Shown here one piece after another: positions 34,428 through 42,446 of a DNA stretch of 64,000 bases. The stretch's first letter is position 1; each line of letters begins with the position of its first letter. Origin of the DNA: Caulobacter sp048541825 (GTDB taxonomy: Bacteria > Pseudomonadota > Alphaproteobacteria > Caulobacterales > Caulobacteraceae); NCBI RefSeq assembly GCF_048541825.1, contig NZ_CP183332.1, positions 2,046,001 through 2,110,000 on the forward strand. Direction: 5' to 3'. The position numbers and the translations under genes were made by a program. The notes beneath the pieces are model-generated. The model saw nothing but the letters and a program-made list of their open reading frames with translations, did no database searches and was not told where the DNA came from.

Positions 34428-35477
34428 TTGAAGCTGTTGCGCCGCCTGGGCTGGATCTTTGGCATCGTCGCCCTGGCGGTCGCAGCCGTCGTCGTCTGGG
34501 TGATCTGGCCTGGCGACGATCCCGTTCCATCGTCCCTGATGACCGATCAGCCCCCCCCTTGGGAGCAGCAGGCCGCGACGCAATACATTCCCTCGGTCGA
34601 TCCCCCCGCATCAACTCCCGATGCTCGGTCAGACGAGGACTGCGAGTCCCGCCAGGCCCCGGCTGGCGCGCGCAGCGCCAACACGGCCTCGCTGAGCCGC
34701 ATGATCTGGTATCCGTTCGGCCGGCCGGAGGTTGGCTGGGAGATCTATGCGCCCCGCATCGCGGCCGAGATCCACACGCGCTGCGCGCCCTCCACCCCGG
34801 GCTTCGCCGCAGCCCTTGCGGTTTGGCAACGCGCCAACGGCCTGCCGCCCTCCGGAACGCTGGACGCGACCACCTTCCAACCGATGCTGACGGGCTGGCA
34901 CCTGGAGCGACCGTTCGCTCGGATCAACGCCCAGGGAATCTGTCCCGGCGCGCCGCCGCTTTCGGCCCTGGAAACAGCGCGCTCGGAGGAGAGCTATGGC
35001 GGCAAGACGATCCAGCTGCGTCCCGGGGCGCTGGACGCCTATCGCCAGATGGTCAGTCAGGCCAAGGCCGCCGGCGTTGTCCCTCGTCCCGAGATCCTGA
35101 CCATCTTCTCCGGCTTCCGAGATCCGGCCGCCGACGCCGAGCGCTGCGCCCGGGACAACAACTGCCAGGGCCTGGTGCGCTCCATCTGCTCGGCCCATCG
35201 CACGGGCCTTGCCATGGATATCTATATCGCCGCCGCCCCGGGCTTTGGCCCCGACAGCTCGGCCGACGACAATCGCCGGGCCATGGCCCGCTCTGCGGTG
35301 TTCCAGTGGATGATCTTCAACGCCGGACGCTTCGGCTTCGTCAACTACCCCTATGAGCCCTGGCACTGGGAGTGGACTGGCGAACCCCTGCTGCCGGGCG
35401 TGCCGATCAAGAGCTTGCCCCAGGCCGGATCGACGCCGGTCGAGCCGGCGCCGCTACCGGTGAATCGACAGCGCTAG
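34428..35477 (+). CDS. Membrane-anchored VanY-type D,D-carboxypeptidase with PG-binding region
   Basis: 349 residues with a TTG start preceded by AGGGAGA. One N-terminal transmembrane helix (residues ~9-27). A peptidoglycan-binding-like segment follows (FAAALAVWQRANGLPPSGTL). The C-terminal M15 zinc peptidase domain shows SGFRDPAADAERC, SAHRTGLAMDIYI (SxHxxGxAxD zinc site) and EPWHWEW. It would trim terminal D-Ala from stem peptides. That converts pentapeptides to the tetrapeptides that L,D-transpeptidases use as donors, matching the divergent neighbour. Confidence 0.87.
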   Translation: MKLLRRLGWIFGIVALAVAAVVVWVIWPGDDPVPSSLMTDQPPPWEQQAATQYIPSVDPPASTPDARSDEDCESRQAPAGARSANTASLSRMIWYPFGRPEVGWEIYAPRIAAEIHTRCAPSTPGFAAALAVWQRANGLPPSGTLDATTFQPMLTGWHLERPFARINAQGICPGAPPLSALETARSEESYGGKTIQLRPGALDAYRQMVSQAKAAGVVPRPEILTIFSGFRDPAADAERCARDNNCQGLVRSICSAHRTGLAMDIYIAAAPGFGPDSSADDNRRAMARSAVFQWMIFNAGRFGFVNYPYEPWHWEWTGEPLLPGVPIKSLPQAGSTPVEPAPLPVNRQR

Positions 35478-35577
35478 GGAACCTGTTTCGTCGTCATGCG
35501 CTTACAATCCAGGCTCGAGGACATCCCCTCCCTCGATCCCATTCCCTTGTACCGCGCTCGCGTGCGCGGCCACTTCT

Positions 35578-35620
35578 CTCCAGCCCCCTGCGCCTGGCGC
35601 AGCGGGCTGGAGCTTTTCTT
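35578..35620 (+). terminator. Rho-independent terminator after the D,D-carboxypeptidase gene
   Basis: Outer stem CTCCAGCCC/GGGCTGGAG with an inner TGCGC/GCGCA, followed by CTTTTCTT. About 100 bases after the stop codon. Confidence 0.8.
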
Positions 35621-35700
35621 CCCCCCCTCACCTTGAAGCCTCTCTCTTCCCGGCCAGCGCCCATGCTATGCGCGTGGCCGTAGTCCTTGAGAGCCTCGCC

Positions 35701-36171
35701 GTGAACGCCCCTCGCCCGCCCGTGATCTTCATCGACGCCGACGCCTGCCCGGTGAAGGACGAGATCTACAAGGTCGCTGCGCGCTACGGGCTGAAGACCT
35801 TCGTGGTCTCCAACAGCTGGATCCGCGTACCGTTGACGCCGGCGGTCGAGCAGGTGGTGGTCGACGCCGGCCCCGACATCGCAGACGACTGGATCGCCGA
35901 ACGCGCCCAGCCCGGCGACGTCGCTGTGACCAACGACATTCCACTCGCCGACCGGGTGCTGAAGGCCGGGGCCGCAGCGCTCGCGCCCAACGGCCGGATC
36001 TTCACGCCCGACATGATCGGCTCGGCCCTGGCCTCGCGCTCGATCGGCGAGCATCTGCGCTCGATGGGCGAGATCACCGGCGGCCCCAAGGCCTTTGGCC
36101 CCAATGACCGCAGCAAGTTCCTGCAGGCCCTCGACACGGTGGTGGTCAAGGCCACGCGAGGGCGGCGATGA
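35701..36171 (+). CDS. YaiI/YqxD-family protein (UPF0178, DUF188)
   Basis: 156 residues from a GTG at 35701; an ATG 33 bases earlier is an alternative start. The N-terminal FIDADACPVKDEIYKVA and the central AVTNDIPLADRVL motifs define this NYN/PIN-like fold family of putative nucleases. C-terminal TGGPKAFGPNDRSKFLQALD is also conserved. Function is unproven; the acidic residues suggest a metal site. It overlaps arfB by 4 bases (ATGA). Confidence 0.85.
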   Translation: MNAPRPPVIFIDADACPVKDEIYKVAARYGLKTFVVSNSWIRVPLTPAVEQVVVDAGPDIADDWIAERAQPGDVAVTNDIPLADRVLKAGAAALAPNGRIFTPDMIGSALASRSIGEHLRSMGEITGGPKAFGPNDRSKFLQALDTVVVKATRGRR

Positions 36172-36590
36172 TCGAGATCACCAGCTGGCTGCGGATCGAG
36201 GACGACGAGATCATCGAGAAGGCGACCCGCGCCTCGGGCCCGGGCGGCCAGCACGTCAACAAGACCTCGACCGCCATCGAGCTGCGCTTTGATGTGCGGG
36301 GCTCCCCCACCTTGCCGGAGGACGTGAAGGCGCGGCTGGAGACGCTGGGCGGCAGCCGCATGACTCTGGACGGCGTGCTGGTGCTGTTCGCCCAGGGCAG
36401 CCGCTCGCAGGAAATGAACCGCCAGGAAGCGCGCGACCGGCTGATTGACCTGATCAAGCGCGCAACGGAAAAGCCCAAGCCCCGCCGCCCGACCAAGCCT
36501 ACCTATTCCAGCAAGCTCAAGCGGCTGGAGACCAAGGGCAAGCGGGCGGGGATCAAGACGCTGCGGGGCAAGCCCAAGGGCGAAGACTAA
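36168..36590 (+). CDS. arfB: Alternative ribosome-rescue factor, peptidyl-tRNA hydrolase
   Basis: 140 residues. The GGQ motif is in SGPGGQHVNKTSTAIELRFD near residue 26, and the C-terminal tail is Lys/Arg-rich (KPKPRRPTKPTYSSKLKRLE), as needed to enter the mRNA channel of stalled ribosomes. It hydrolyses peptidyl-tRNA on non-stop complexes, independent of tmRNA. Translationally coupled to the YaiI-family gene. The window also encodes SmpB, so both rescue systems exist here. The 3' end overlaps the convergent MarR gene by 4 bases. Confidence 0.93.
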   Translation: MIEITSWLRIEDDEIIEKATRASGPGGQHVNKTSTAIELRFDVRGSPTLPEDVKARLETLGGSRMTLDGVLVLFAQGSRSQEMNRQEARDRLIDLIKRATEKPKPRRPTKPTYSSKLKRLETKGKRAGIKTLRGKPKGED

Positions 36591-37102
36591 ACCGTCAGCG
36601 CTTCGGCGCGCTGGTTGAACCCCAGAACATCATGTTTCCACTCGGGCTCTTCGATCAGTCCACCCAGCATCTTCTTCAAGTAACCCGTCATCGTGACCTG
36701 CTCCTCGGCGGTCAGCTCGCTGCAGACCTCCGCGTTGAGCGGGCGGATGTCGGCGCGAATGCGGGTGAGCAGCACGTCGCCGGCGGCGGTCAGGCTGACC
36801 ACCACGATGCGGCGGTCCGTCGGCGAGGCCTTGCGCTCGACAAGGCCATCGCGGATCAGGCCGTCGATCGACCTTGTCAGGGTGGTGCGATCGCTGGCCG
36901 AGAGCTTTGCCAGTCGGGTCATCGAACATTCGCCGAAACGCCGCAGGGCGACCATGGCGATCCATTTTGGGAAGGTCAGGCCGTGCTGCGCGATGCAGTC
37001 GGAGGCCAGCGCGCGGCGATGCTGCTCGGTCTGATAGAGCAGATAGCTGAGATAGCTTGGCAGCGGCACGACGTACTCTTCCCCGATGTCCTGAACTCGC
37101 AT
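36587..37102 (-). CDS. MarR-family transcriptional regulator
   Basis: 171 residues from the ATG at 37102, which has a G-rich GGGGGGAC site 3 bases upstream; ATG 37135 is an alternative. Winged helix: LTFPKWIAMVALRRFGECSM, then LAKLSASDRTTLTRSIDGLI, and the wing VERKASPTDRRIVVVSLT. Homodimeric repressor or activator responding to small phenolic-type ligands in known members. The effector and targets are not evident; no transporter or enzyme is divergent from it. Confidence 0.88.
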   Translation of the reverse strand: MRVQDIGEEYVVPLPSYLSYLLYQTEQHRRALASDCIAQHGLTFPKWIAMVALRRFGECSMTRLAKLSASDRTTLTRSIDGLIRDGLVERKASPTDRRIVVVSLTAAGDVLLTRIRADIRPLNAEVCSELTAEEQVTMTGYLKKMLGGLIEEPEWKHDVLGFNQRAEALTV

Positions 37103-37231
37103 TGCGTCCCCCCGGGCGTGCGTGGGCGCTTTCATGTCACGAGGTCCTGGCCGGCGCAACTAAGGTCAGACCACCGCGACGTAAAATTGAGCGCGATCGC
37201 ACCAGTCGCGTCTCTGACGCGCGCCTTGAGC

Positions 37232-37265
37232 GCAAAAGAAACCCCGCGAGAGGGGCTCGCGGGGT
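37232..37265 (-). terminator. Rho-independent terminator after the small gene at 37314
   Basis: On the minus strand ACCCCGCGAG, a 5-base loop and CTCGCGGGGT, then TTCTTTTG. It lies about 48 bases after the stop, which supports transcription of that small gene. Confidence 0.85.
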
Positions 37266-37313
37266 CAAGGCAGGGTGAGATAGTTCAGGGAAGTTCGAGG
37301 ATCTCAGAGATGA

Positions 37314-37529
37314 TCAGGCGTTGGCGACAGCCCGGTTGCGGGCCCGGCCGCGGCTGAGCCAGTCGTCGGGATAGGTCTCGCGCACGGTGATCGACTTGAA
37401 CTGGCTGACGGGGATGCGCGCCGCATCGCCAGGATTAAGATCGCGCGACACCGAATGGCCGGCGAATTCTTCGATGATGGTGATCACCTGGCTGCTGCCG
37501 GCGGTGTTTTCGATCAGGACCATGTTCAT
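37314..37529 (-). CDS. Small protein of unknown function
   Basis: 71 residues, soluble, pattern of short beta strands (VLIENTAGSSQVITIIEEF, then FKSITVRETYP) and a basic C-terminus. No family recognised. A convincing terminator follows and a GcrA-type gene lies 51 bases upstream on the same strand, so it may be its operon partner. Confidence 0.6.
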   Translation of the reverse strand: MNMVLIENTAGSSQVITIIEEFAGHSVSRDLNPGDAARIPVSQFKSITVRETYPDDWLSRGRARNRAVANA

Positions 37530-37580
37530 GGGAATCTACTCAAGGCAGGCGGTGAAGATTTGAATAGGGGTGGATCGGTC

Positions 37581-38084
<504 letters not shown>

Positions 38085-38370
38085 CTCGTTTTTCCCAACC
38101 CAAGGCGGGGCAGCCCCCCCGCCTCTTTTCGGTAGGATCATGGTTAACGGCCGTCAAATATTTATGTGCAGACCCACGGTTCGCGAATTCACCTTTCGTG
38201 AGTGGAATCATGAAGGTACCAACAATTGTCGCAGGGGCCGCGCCTGAACCATGGCGGAAGCTTGACGGCATAACGGCGTTACGCGAGAAATTGTGGCTCA
38301 GAACCAAGGCCGTAATTGAATGTGGCGCGGCGTCGCATAGTTTGCGTCCAAGTGTCGCTCGAGGATTTTC

Positions 38371-38868
38371 ATGCGCGTTTTTCATTCCGTCGCCATCGCG
38401 GCGCTCTGCGTAATTCTGACAGCCTGTTCCAAGGATGACGGCCAGACGCAGAGCGCGTCTGGCGTCGCCCCCGCTGTCGCAGCCGGCCCGAGCGAGGCCG
38501 AAAAGGTCGCCTTGCTGGCCACGCTTCCCGCCCCCTACAACACGGGTGACCTGGCCAATGGTCAGCGCAAGTTCGCACTCTGCCGCTCTTGCCACACCAT
38601 CGCCGAGGGCGGCCCGTCCCTGACCGGCCCCAACCTGTACGGGGTGTTTGGCCGCCAGGCCGGCGCGGTCGCCGACTACGCCTATTCTCCAGCGCTCAAG
38701 GCCGCCGGCTTCGTCTGGGACGGCGAGCATCTCGACAAGTGGCTGGCTGATCCGCGCGGCTTCCTGCCGGGAACCAAGATGTCGTTTGCGGGTCTCAAGG
38801 ATCCCAAGGATCGCATCGATCTGATCGCCTATCTGAAGGTCGAGACGGGCTACAAGCCCGCGCCCTGA
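38371..38868 (+). CDS. Lipoprotein-type c-type cytochrome, class I
   Basis: 165 residues. Signal peptide with lipobox ILTAC, so membrane-anchored in the periplasm. One haem site CRSCH near residue 72, with downstream GPNLYGVFGRQAG and the axial Met in GTKMSFAGL, as in c2/c552-like electron carriers. Such anchored cytochromes shuttle electrons between the bc1 complex and oxidases. A GAATC (GANTC type) occurs about 165 bases upstream. Its stop overlaps the next ATG by one base. Confidence 0.9.
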   Translation: MRVFHSVAIAALCVILTACSKDDGQTQSASGVAPAVAAGPSEAEKVALLATLPAPYNTGDLANGQRKFALCRSCHTIAEGGPSLTGPNLYGVFGRQAGAVADYAYSPALKAAGFVWDGEHLDKWLADPRGFLPGTKMSFAGLKDPKDRIDLIAYLKVETGYKPAP

Positions 38869-39701
38869 TGATTGAGGCCGAAGCGCTGCTGACCCGGCTC
38901 TTCGAAGCCTATAACCGCCGCGACTTCTCGGCATTCGCGGCGGACCTGTGCGACGACATCGACTGGCCCGATCAGACCCGGGGCGGCCGTCTGGTTGGCC
39001 ATGCGGCGTTGCGCGACTACTGGGACGCCAACAGCCACTCCATTCACGTGGAGGTGGCGCCCATTGCTTTCGCGATGCAGGACGACGGTCGGGTGCGGGT
39101 CGATATCAACCAGGTGGTGCGCGGTGTGACGGGCAGCCTGTGGTCCGACATTCAGGTGCGGCAGTATTACACGCTTCGCGACGGCCAGGTTTCGCGCATG
39201 GATGTGGAACACTTCAACCAACCGCCTCCGCATCATGACACCCTCGCAAGCTCGCAACCTGAAGCTCAATCGCGTCCTCGACGGCGGATGGAGGGCGCTG
39301 TGACCAGCAGAGTGGACGGCCAGCAGGACGGGCGCGCTGCGGACGCTTCAGTGGAAGCCCTGCTGAGCGGGCTCTACGACGCGATCGACCGTCAGGACAT
39401 TGACGCGGTCATGGCGCTGTTCGAGCCGGACGCACGTATCCCCGACAGTCTGGAAAGCGATACCCTGGTGGGACATGACCAGATCCGGGCCTACTATCTG
39501 CGCCAGTTCGCGACGATCCAGGTCAGCAGTTCGCTGCTCTCTACCCGTCTGATGCCCGATGACCGGATCGCGGCCTCTCTGCATGTGCAGGTGACCGGCT
39601 CAGAAGGCGGCATGTGGGGGGAAGGCAGGGTCGAAGCGACCTACCGCATACACGCGGGCAAGATCAGAGAAATGGTCGTCGACTCGACGACTGGAATCTG
39701 A
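38868..39701 (+). CDS. Two tandem SnoaL-like (NTF2-fold) domains in one ORF
   Basis: 277 residues. Domain 1 (about 1-115): LLTRLFEAYNRRDFSAFAAD ... DIDWPD ... GHAALRDYWD. Domain 2 (about 158-277): LLSGLYDAIDRQDIDAVMAL ... GHDQIRAYYLRQF. A polar Pro/Gln/Arg linker of ~40 residues separates them. It contains an ATG (39289) and a GTG (39301) that could start the second domain separately. NTF2-fold proteins of this kind bind or isomerise small molecules; no catalytic role can be assigned. Follows the cytochrome gene with a one-base overlap. Confidence 0.75.
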   Translation: MIEAEALLTRLFEAYNRRDFSAFAADLCDDIDWPDQTRGGRLVGHAALRDYWDANSHSIHVEVAPIAFAMQDDGRVRVDINQVVRGVTGSLWSDIQVRQYYTLRDGQVSRMDVEHFNQPPPHHDTLASSQPEAQSRPRRRMEGAVTSRVDGQQDGRAADASVEALLSGLYDAIDRQDIDAVMALFEPDARIPDSLESDTLVGHDQIRAYYLRQFATIQVSSSLLSTRLMPDDRIAASLHVQVTGSEGGMWGEGRVEATYRIHAGKIREMVVDSTTGI

Positions 39702-39702
39702 G

Positions 39703-40056
39703 ATGCGCCGCGAGCGATCTCTGCTGGCCAAGGCCTATGAAGCCTACAATGCGCGAAATTCCGGGGCGCTGGGGGCGTTACTGCATGAAGACGCCGAGTG
39801 GCCAAACAGCCTGGAAGGCGGGGTCCTGCAGGGTCGCGCAGCCGTTGTCGACTACTTTGCCCGGCAGTTCGACCTGATGCAGCTGGACGCCCGCCAGGTG
39901 ACCGTCCGCGAAGCGCCGCCGGCCAGGATCGTGCTCGACATCCAGTACGCAGTCAGAAGCCGCGACGGCCAGCTGTGGTCCGACACGCGCGCGGTGCTGG
40001 CCTACGACTTCGCCGACGGCCTGATCCGGCGCATGACGATCCTGGAAGGCCTCTAG
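39703..40056 (+). CDS. SnoaL-like (NTF2-fold) protein
   Basis: 117 residues, a third copy of the same fold: LLAKAYEAYNARNSGALGAL, DAEWPNSLEGG, GRAAVVDYFARQF, SRDGQLWSDTRAVLAY. It is most like domain 1 of the preceding protein, suggesting local duplication. It starts one base after the previous stop, so the cytochrome and the three domains form one transcript. The 3' end overlaps the convergent transketolase gene by 4 bases. Confidence 0.75.
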   Translation: MRRERSLLAKAYEAYNARNSGALGALLHEDAEWPNSLEGGVLQGRAAVVDYFARQFDLMQLDARQVTVREAPPARIVLDIQYAVRSRDGQLWSDTRAVLAYDFADGLIRRMTILEGL

Positions 40057-42419
40057 GCCAGCAGGTCCGCGCAGGCGTCGAGCACAGCGTCTGCGTCCAG
40101 GCGATACTTGGCATAGAGGTCGGGCAGATCACCGGACTGGCCGAAGGTCTCCAGCCCCAGCGCCCGCACCCGCTGGCCGCGCACAGAACCCAGCCACGAC
40201 AGCGCCAGGGGGGATCCGTCCGTCAGGGTGACCAGACCCGCGTCGCGGTCCAGCGTCGACAGCAGGGTCTCGATGGTCGAGGTCCGCGGGGTGTTCTGGG
40301 CGCCCTCCCCCGTCCAGCGCGCACGTCCGCCGCGCGTCCAGTCGCGGTGCAAGACGTCGGCCGAGGTCACGGCCAGCAGGCCAGCCTCGGGCATGTCTTC
40401 CGACAGGGCCTCAAACGCCGCCAGGGCCTCGGGCGCCAGGGCGCCGCTGAAGACCAGGGCCAGCTTTGCGCCCGGTGCGGGGCGCCTCAACCAGTAGGCG
40501 CCGTCGATCGTTCCCTGCCGCCAGGCGTCATCCACCCGCTCGGGCTGGGCGATCACCCGGGTCGACAGCCGCAGATAGGTCGAGGCGCCGTCTGGGTCCT
40601 GAATGCGGTCAAAGGCCCTGGCCATCAGGACTGCCGTCTCGTCGGCATAGGCCGGCTCGTAGGTGTCCAGTCCCGGCTGGGCCATGCCGATCACCGGCCC
40701 GTTGATCGACTGGTGCGCGCCGCCCTCAGGCGCCAAGGTGAGGCCGCTGGGGGTGGCAACCAGCAGAAAACGGGCATCCTGGTAGCAGGCATAGTTCAGC
40801 GCATCGAGACCACGCGCGATGAACGGATCGTACAGCGTGCCGACCGGGAAGAGCCGTTCGCCAAACAGCGGCGCGGTCAGGCCCAGGGCCGCCAGGACGA
40901 TGAACAGGTTGTTCTCGGCGATGCCCAGCTCAATGTGCTGCCCCGTCTCGACCATCGACCACACCTGGGCCGAAGGGATGCGTCGGCGCTTGAAGACGTC
41001 CTCGTGCGCGCGGCGATGGAAGACGCCGCGTCGATTGACGAACCCGCCCAAATTGGTCGAGACGGTGACGTCGGGCGAGGTGGTCACCACCCGGCCCGAG
41101 AACTCGTCACTGCGGCGCGAAATCTCGAACATCACCTTGCCGAACGCCGCCTGGGTGGATTGTTCGCCGCCTCCGGCGACGGCTTCCAGCAGTTCGTCGG
41201 CGCTGGGTGTCGAGATGACCGGCGCCACCTGCTGGCGCTGGACATCGGCGGCAAAGGGCGCTCGGGCGATCAGGCCCTTCAGAGCCGTGCGCTCGGCGCT
41301 GGACAGGCCCGAAAGTGGATCCCATTCCTCCCCCTCCACCACACCCAGCCGCTGGCGCAGCTCAGCGATCTGGGTGGGGGTCATCAGGCCCGAATGGTTG
41401 TCCTTGTGGCCCTGGAACGGCAGCCGCAGGCCCTTGACGGTATAGGCGATGAAAAAGCGCGGGGCGTCGTCGTGGCTGGCGCGCTCGAAGGCCTCCAGAA
41501 GCGTCTCCAGGCAATGGCCACCCAGCTCGGTCATCAGCTCGGCGAGATCGATATCCTTGTAGGACGCGATCAGAGCCAGGGCTGCTGCATCATCCGCCAG
41601 ATCGGCCGACAGTCGCTCACGCCAGGCTGCGCCCCCCTGATAGGTCAGGGCCGAATAGAGGTCGTTGGGAGCCGTCTCGATCCAGATCCTCAACGCTTCC
41701 CCGCCCGGTTTGGCAAAGGCATCGCGCTGGCGCCGGGACCATTTCAGCGTCTCGACCGTCCAGCCGGCGGCTTCGAAGATCTCGCCATAGCGGGTGAACA
41801 TCCGGTCCTGGGTGGTCGCATCCAGGCTCTGGCGATTATAGTCGACGATCCACCAGGTGTTGCGGACATCGTGCTTGCAGGCCTCAATGAGGGCCTCGTA
41901 GATGTTGCCTTCGTCCAGCTCGGCGTCACCCAGCAGCGAGATCATCCGGCCCATGGCTTCGGGCTTCACCGCCCCGCGCGCCGCCAGATAGTCCTGGGCC
42001 AGCGAGGCGAAGGCGGTCATGGCCACGCCCAGACCCACCGACCCCGTGGAAAAGTCGACATCGTCGACATCCTTGGTGCGCGACGGATAGGACTGCGCGC
42101 CGCCCAGCGCGCGGAAGCGCTTGAGATTGTCCAGGCTCTGGCGACCGAACAGGTGCTGGATGGCGTGGAACACGGGGCTGGCATGCGGCTTGACCGCCAC
42201 CCGGTCCTGCGGCCGCAGCGCCTTCATGTACAGCGCCGTCATCAGGGTGGTCATCGAGGCGCAGGACGCCTGGTGCCCGCCGACCTTCAGGCCGTCGCGG
42301 CTCTCGCGCAGGTGGTTGGCGTTGTGGATCGTCCACGAAGCCAACCAGAGAATGCGTTCCTCGATGCGGCGAAGGAGCGCAATCTCCTGCCGCTTCGCGG
42401 TCATTGAGCCGTCAGGCAT
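40053..42419 (-). CDS. AceE-like transketolase-family thiamine diphosphate enzyme
   Basis: 788 residues, fused alpha and beta halves as in homodimeric pyruvate dehydrogenase E1 and transketolase. The N-terminal HNANHLRESRDGLKVGGHQA and the thiamine-diphosphate motif GDAELDEGNIYEAL ... DYNRQ (residues ~175-215) are clear. The central pyrimidine-binding part has VSTNLGGFVNRRGVF and IELGIAENNLF with the catalytic Glu. It differs from ordinary transketolase and is closer to AceE-type proteins without being a canonical E1; no E2/E3 genes are near. Substrate unknown. It starts 14 bases after the RND pump gene and appears coupled to it. Confidence 0.8.
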   Translation of the reverse strand: MPDGSMTAKRQEIALLRRIEERILWLASWTIHNANHLRESRDGLKVGGHQASCASMTTLMTALYMKALRPQDRVAVKPHASPVFHAIQHLFGRQSLDNLKRFRALGGAQSYPSRTKDVDDVDFSTGSVGLGVAMTAFASLAQDYLAARGAVKPEAMGRMISLLGDAELDEGNIYEALIEACKHDVRNTWWIVDYNRQSLDATTQDRMFTRYGEIFEAAGWTVETLKWSRRQRDAFAKPGGEALRIWIETAPNDLYSALTYQGGAAWRERLSADLADDAAALALIASYKDIDLAELMTELGGHCLETLLEAFERASHDDAPRFFIAYTVKGLRLPFQGHKDNHSGLMTPTQIAELRQRLGVVEGEEWDPLSGLSSAERTALKGLIARAPFAADVQRQQVAPVISTPSADELLEAVAGGGEQSTQAAFGKVMFEISRRSDEFSGRVVTTSPDVTVSTNLGGFVNRRGVFHRRAHEDVFKRRRIPSAQVWSMVETGQHIELGIAENNLFIVLAALGLTAPLFGERLFPVGTLYDPFIARGLDALNYACYQDARFLLVATPSGLTLAPEGGAHQSINGPVIGMAQPGLDTYEPAYADETAVLMARAFDRIQDPDGASTYLRLSTRVIAQPERVDDAWRQGTIDGAYWLRRPAPGAKLALVFSGALAPEALAAFEALSEDMPEAGLLAVTSADVLHRDWTRGGRARWTGEGAQNTPRTSTIETLLSTLDRDAGLVTLTDGSPLALSWLGSVRGQRVRALGLETFGQSGDLPDLYAKYRLDADAVLDACADLLA

Positions 42420-42424
42420 GCTTC

Positions 42425-42446
42425 CTCACCGGTTTATGCCGGTGAG
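42425..42446 (-). promoter_or_regulatory. Hairpin covering the pump stop codon and the transketolase ribosome binding site
   Basis: On the minus strand CTCACCGG-CATAAA-CCGGTGAG, a perfect 8-bp stem. The loop holds the TAA stop of the RND gene. The 3' arm plus the next bases is GGTGAGGA, the likely Shine-Dalgarno for the ATG at 42419. A ribosome finishing the pump would open it, giving translational coupling. Confidence 0.6.

Noticed and set aside
39798..42407. 869-codon plus-strand frame opposite the transketolase
   Set aside because: Composition is Gln/Arg/Gly-rich and repetitive, without domains; the minus-strand gene has clear thiamine-enzyme motifs.
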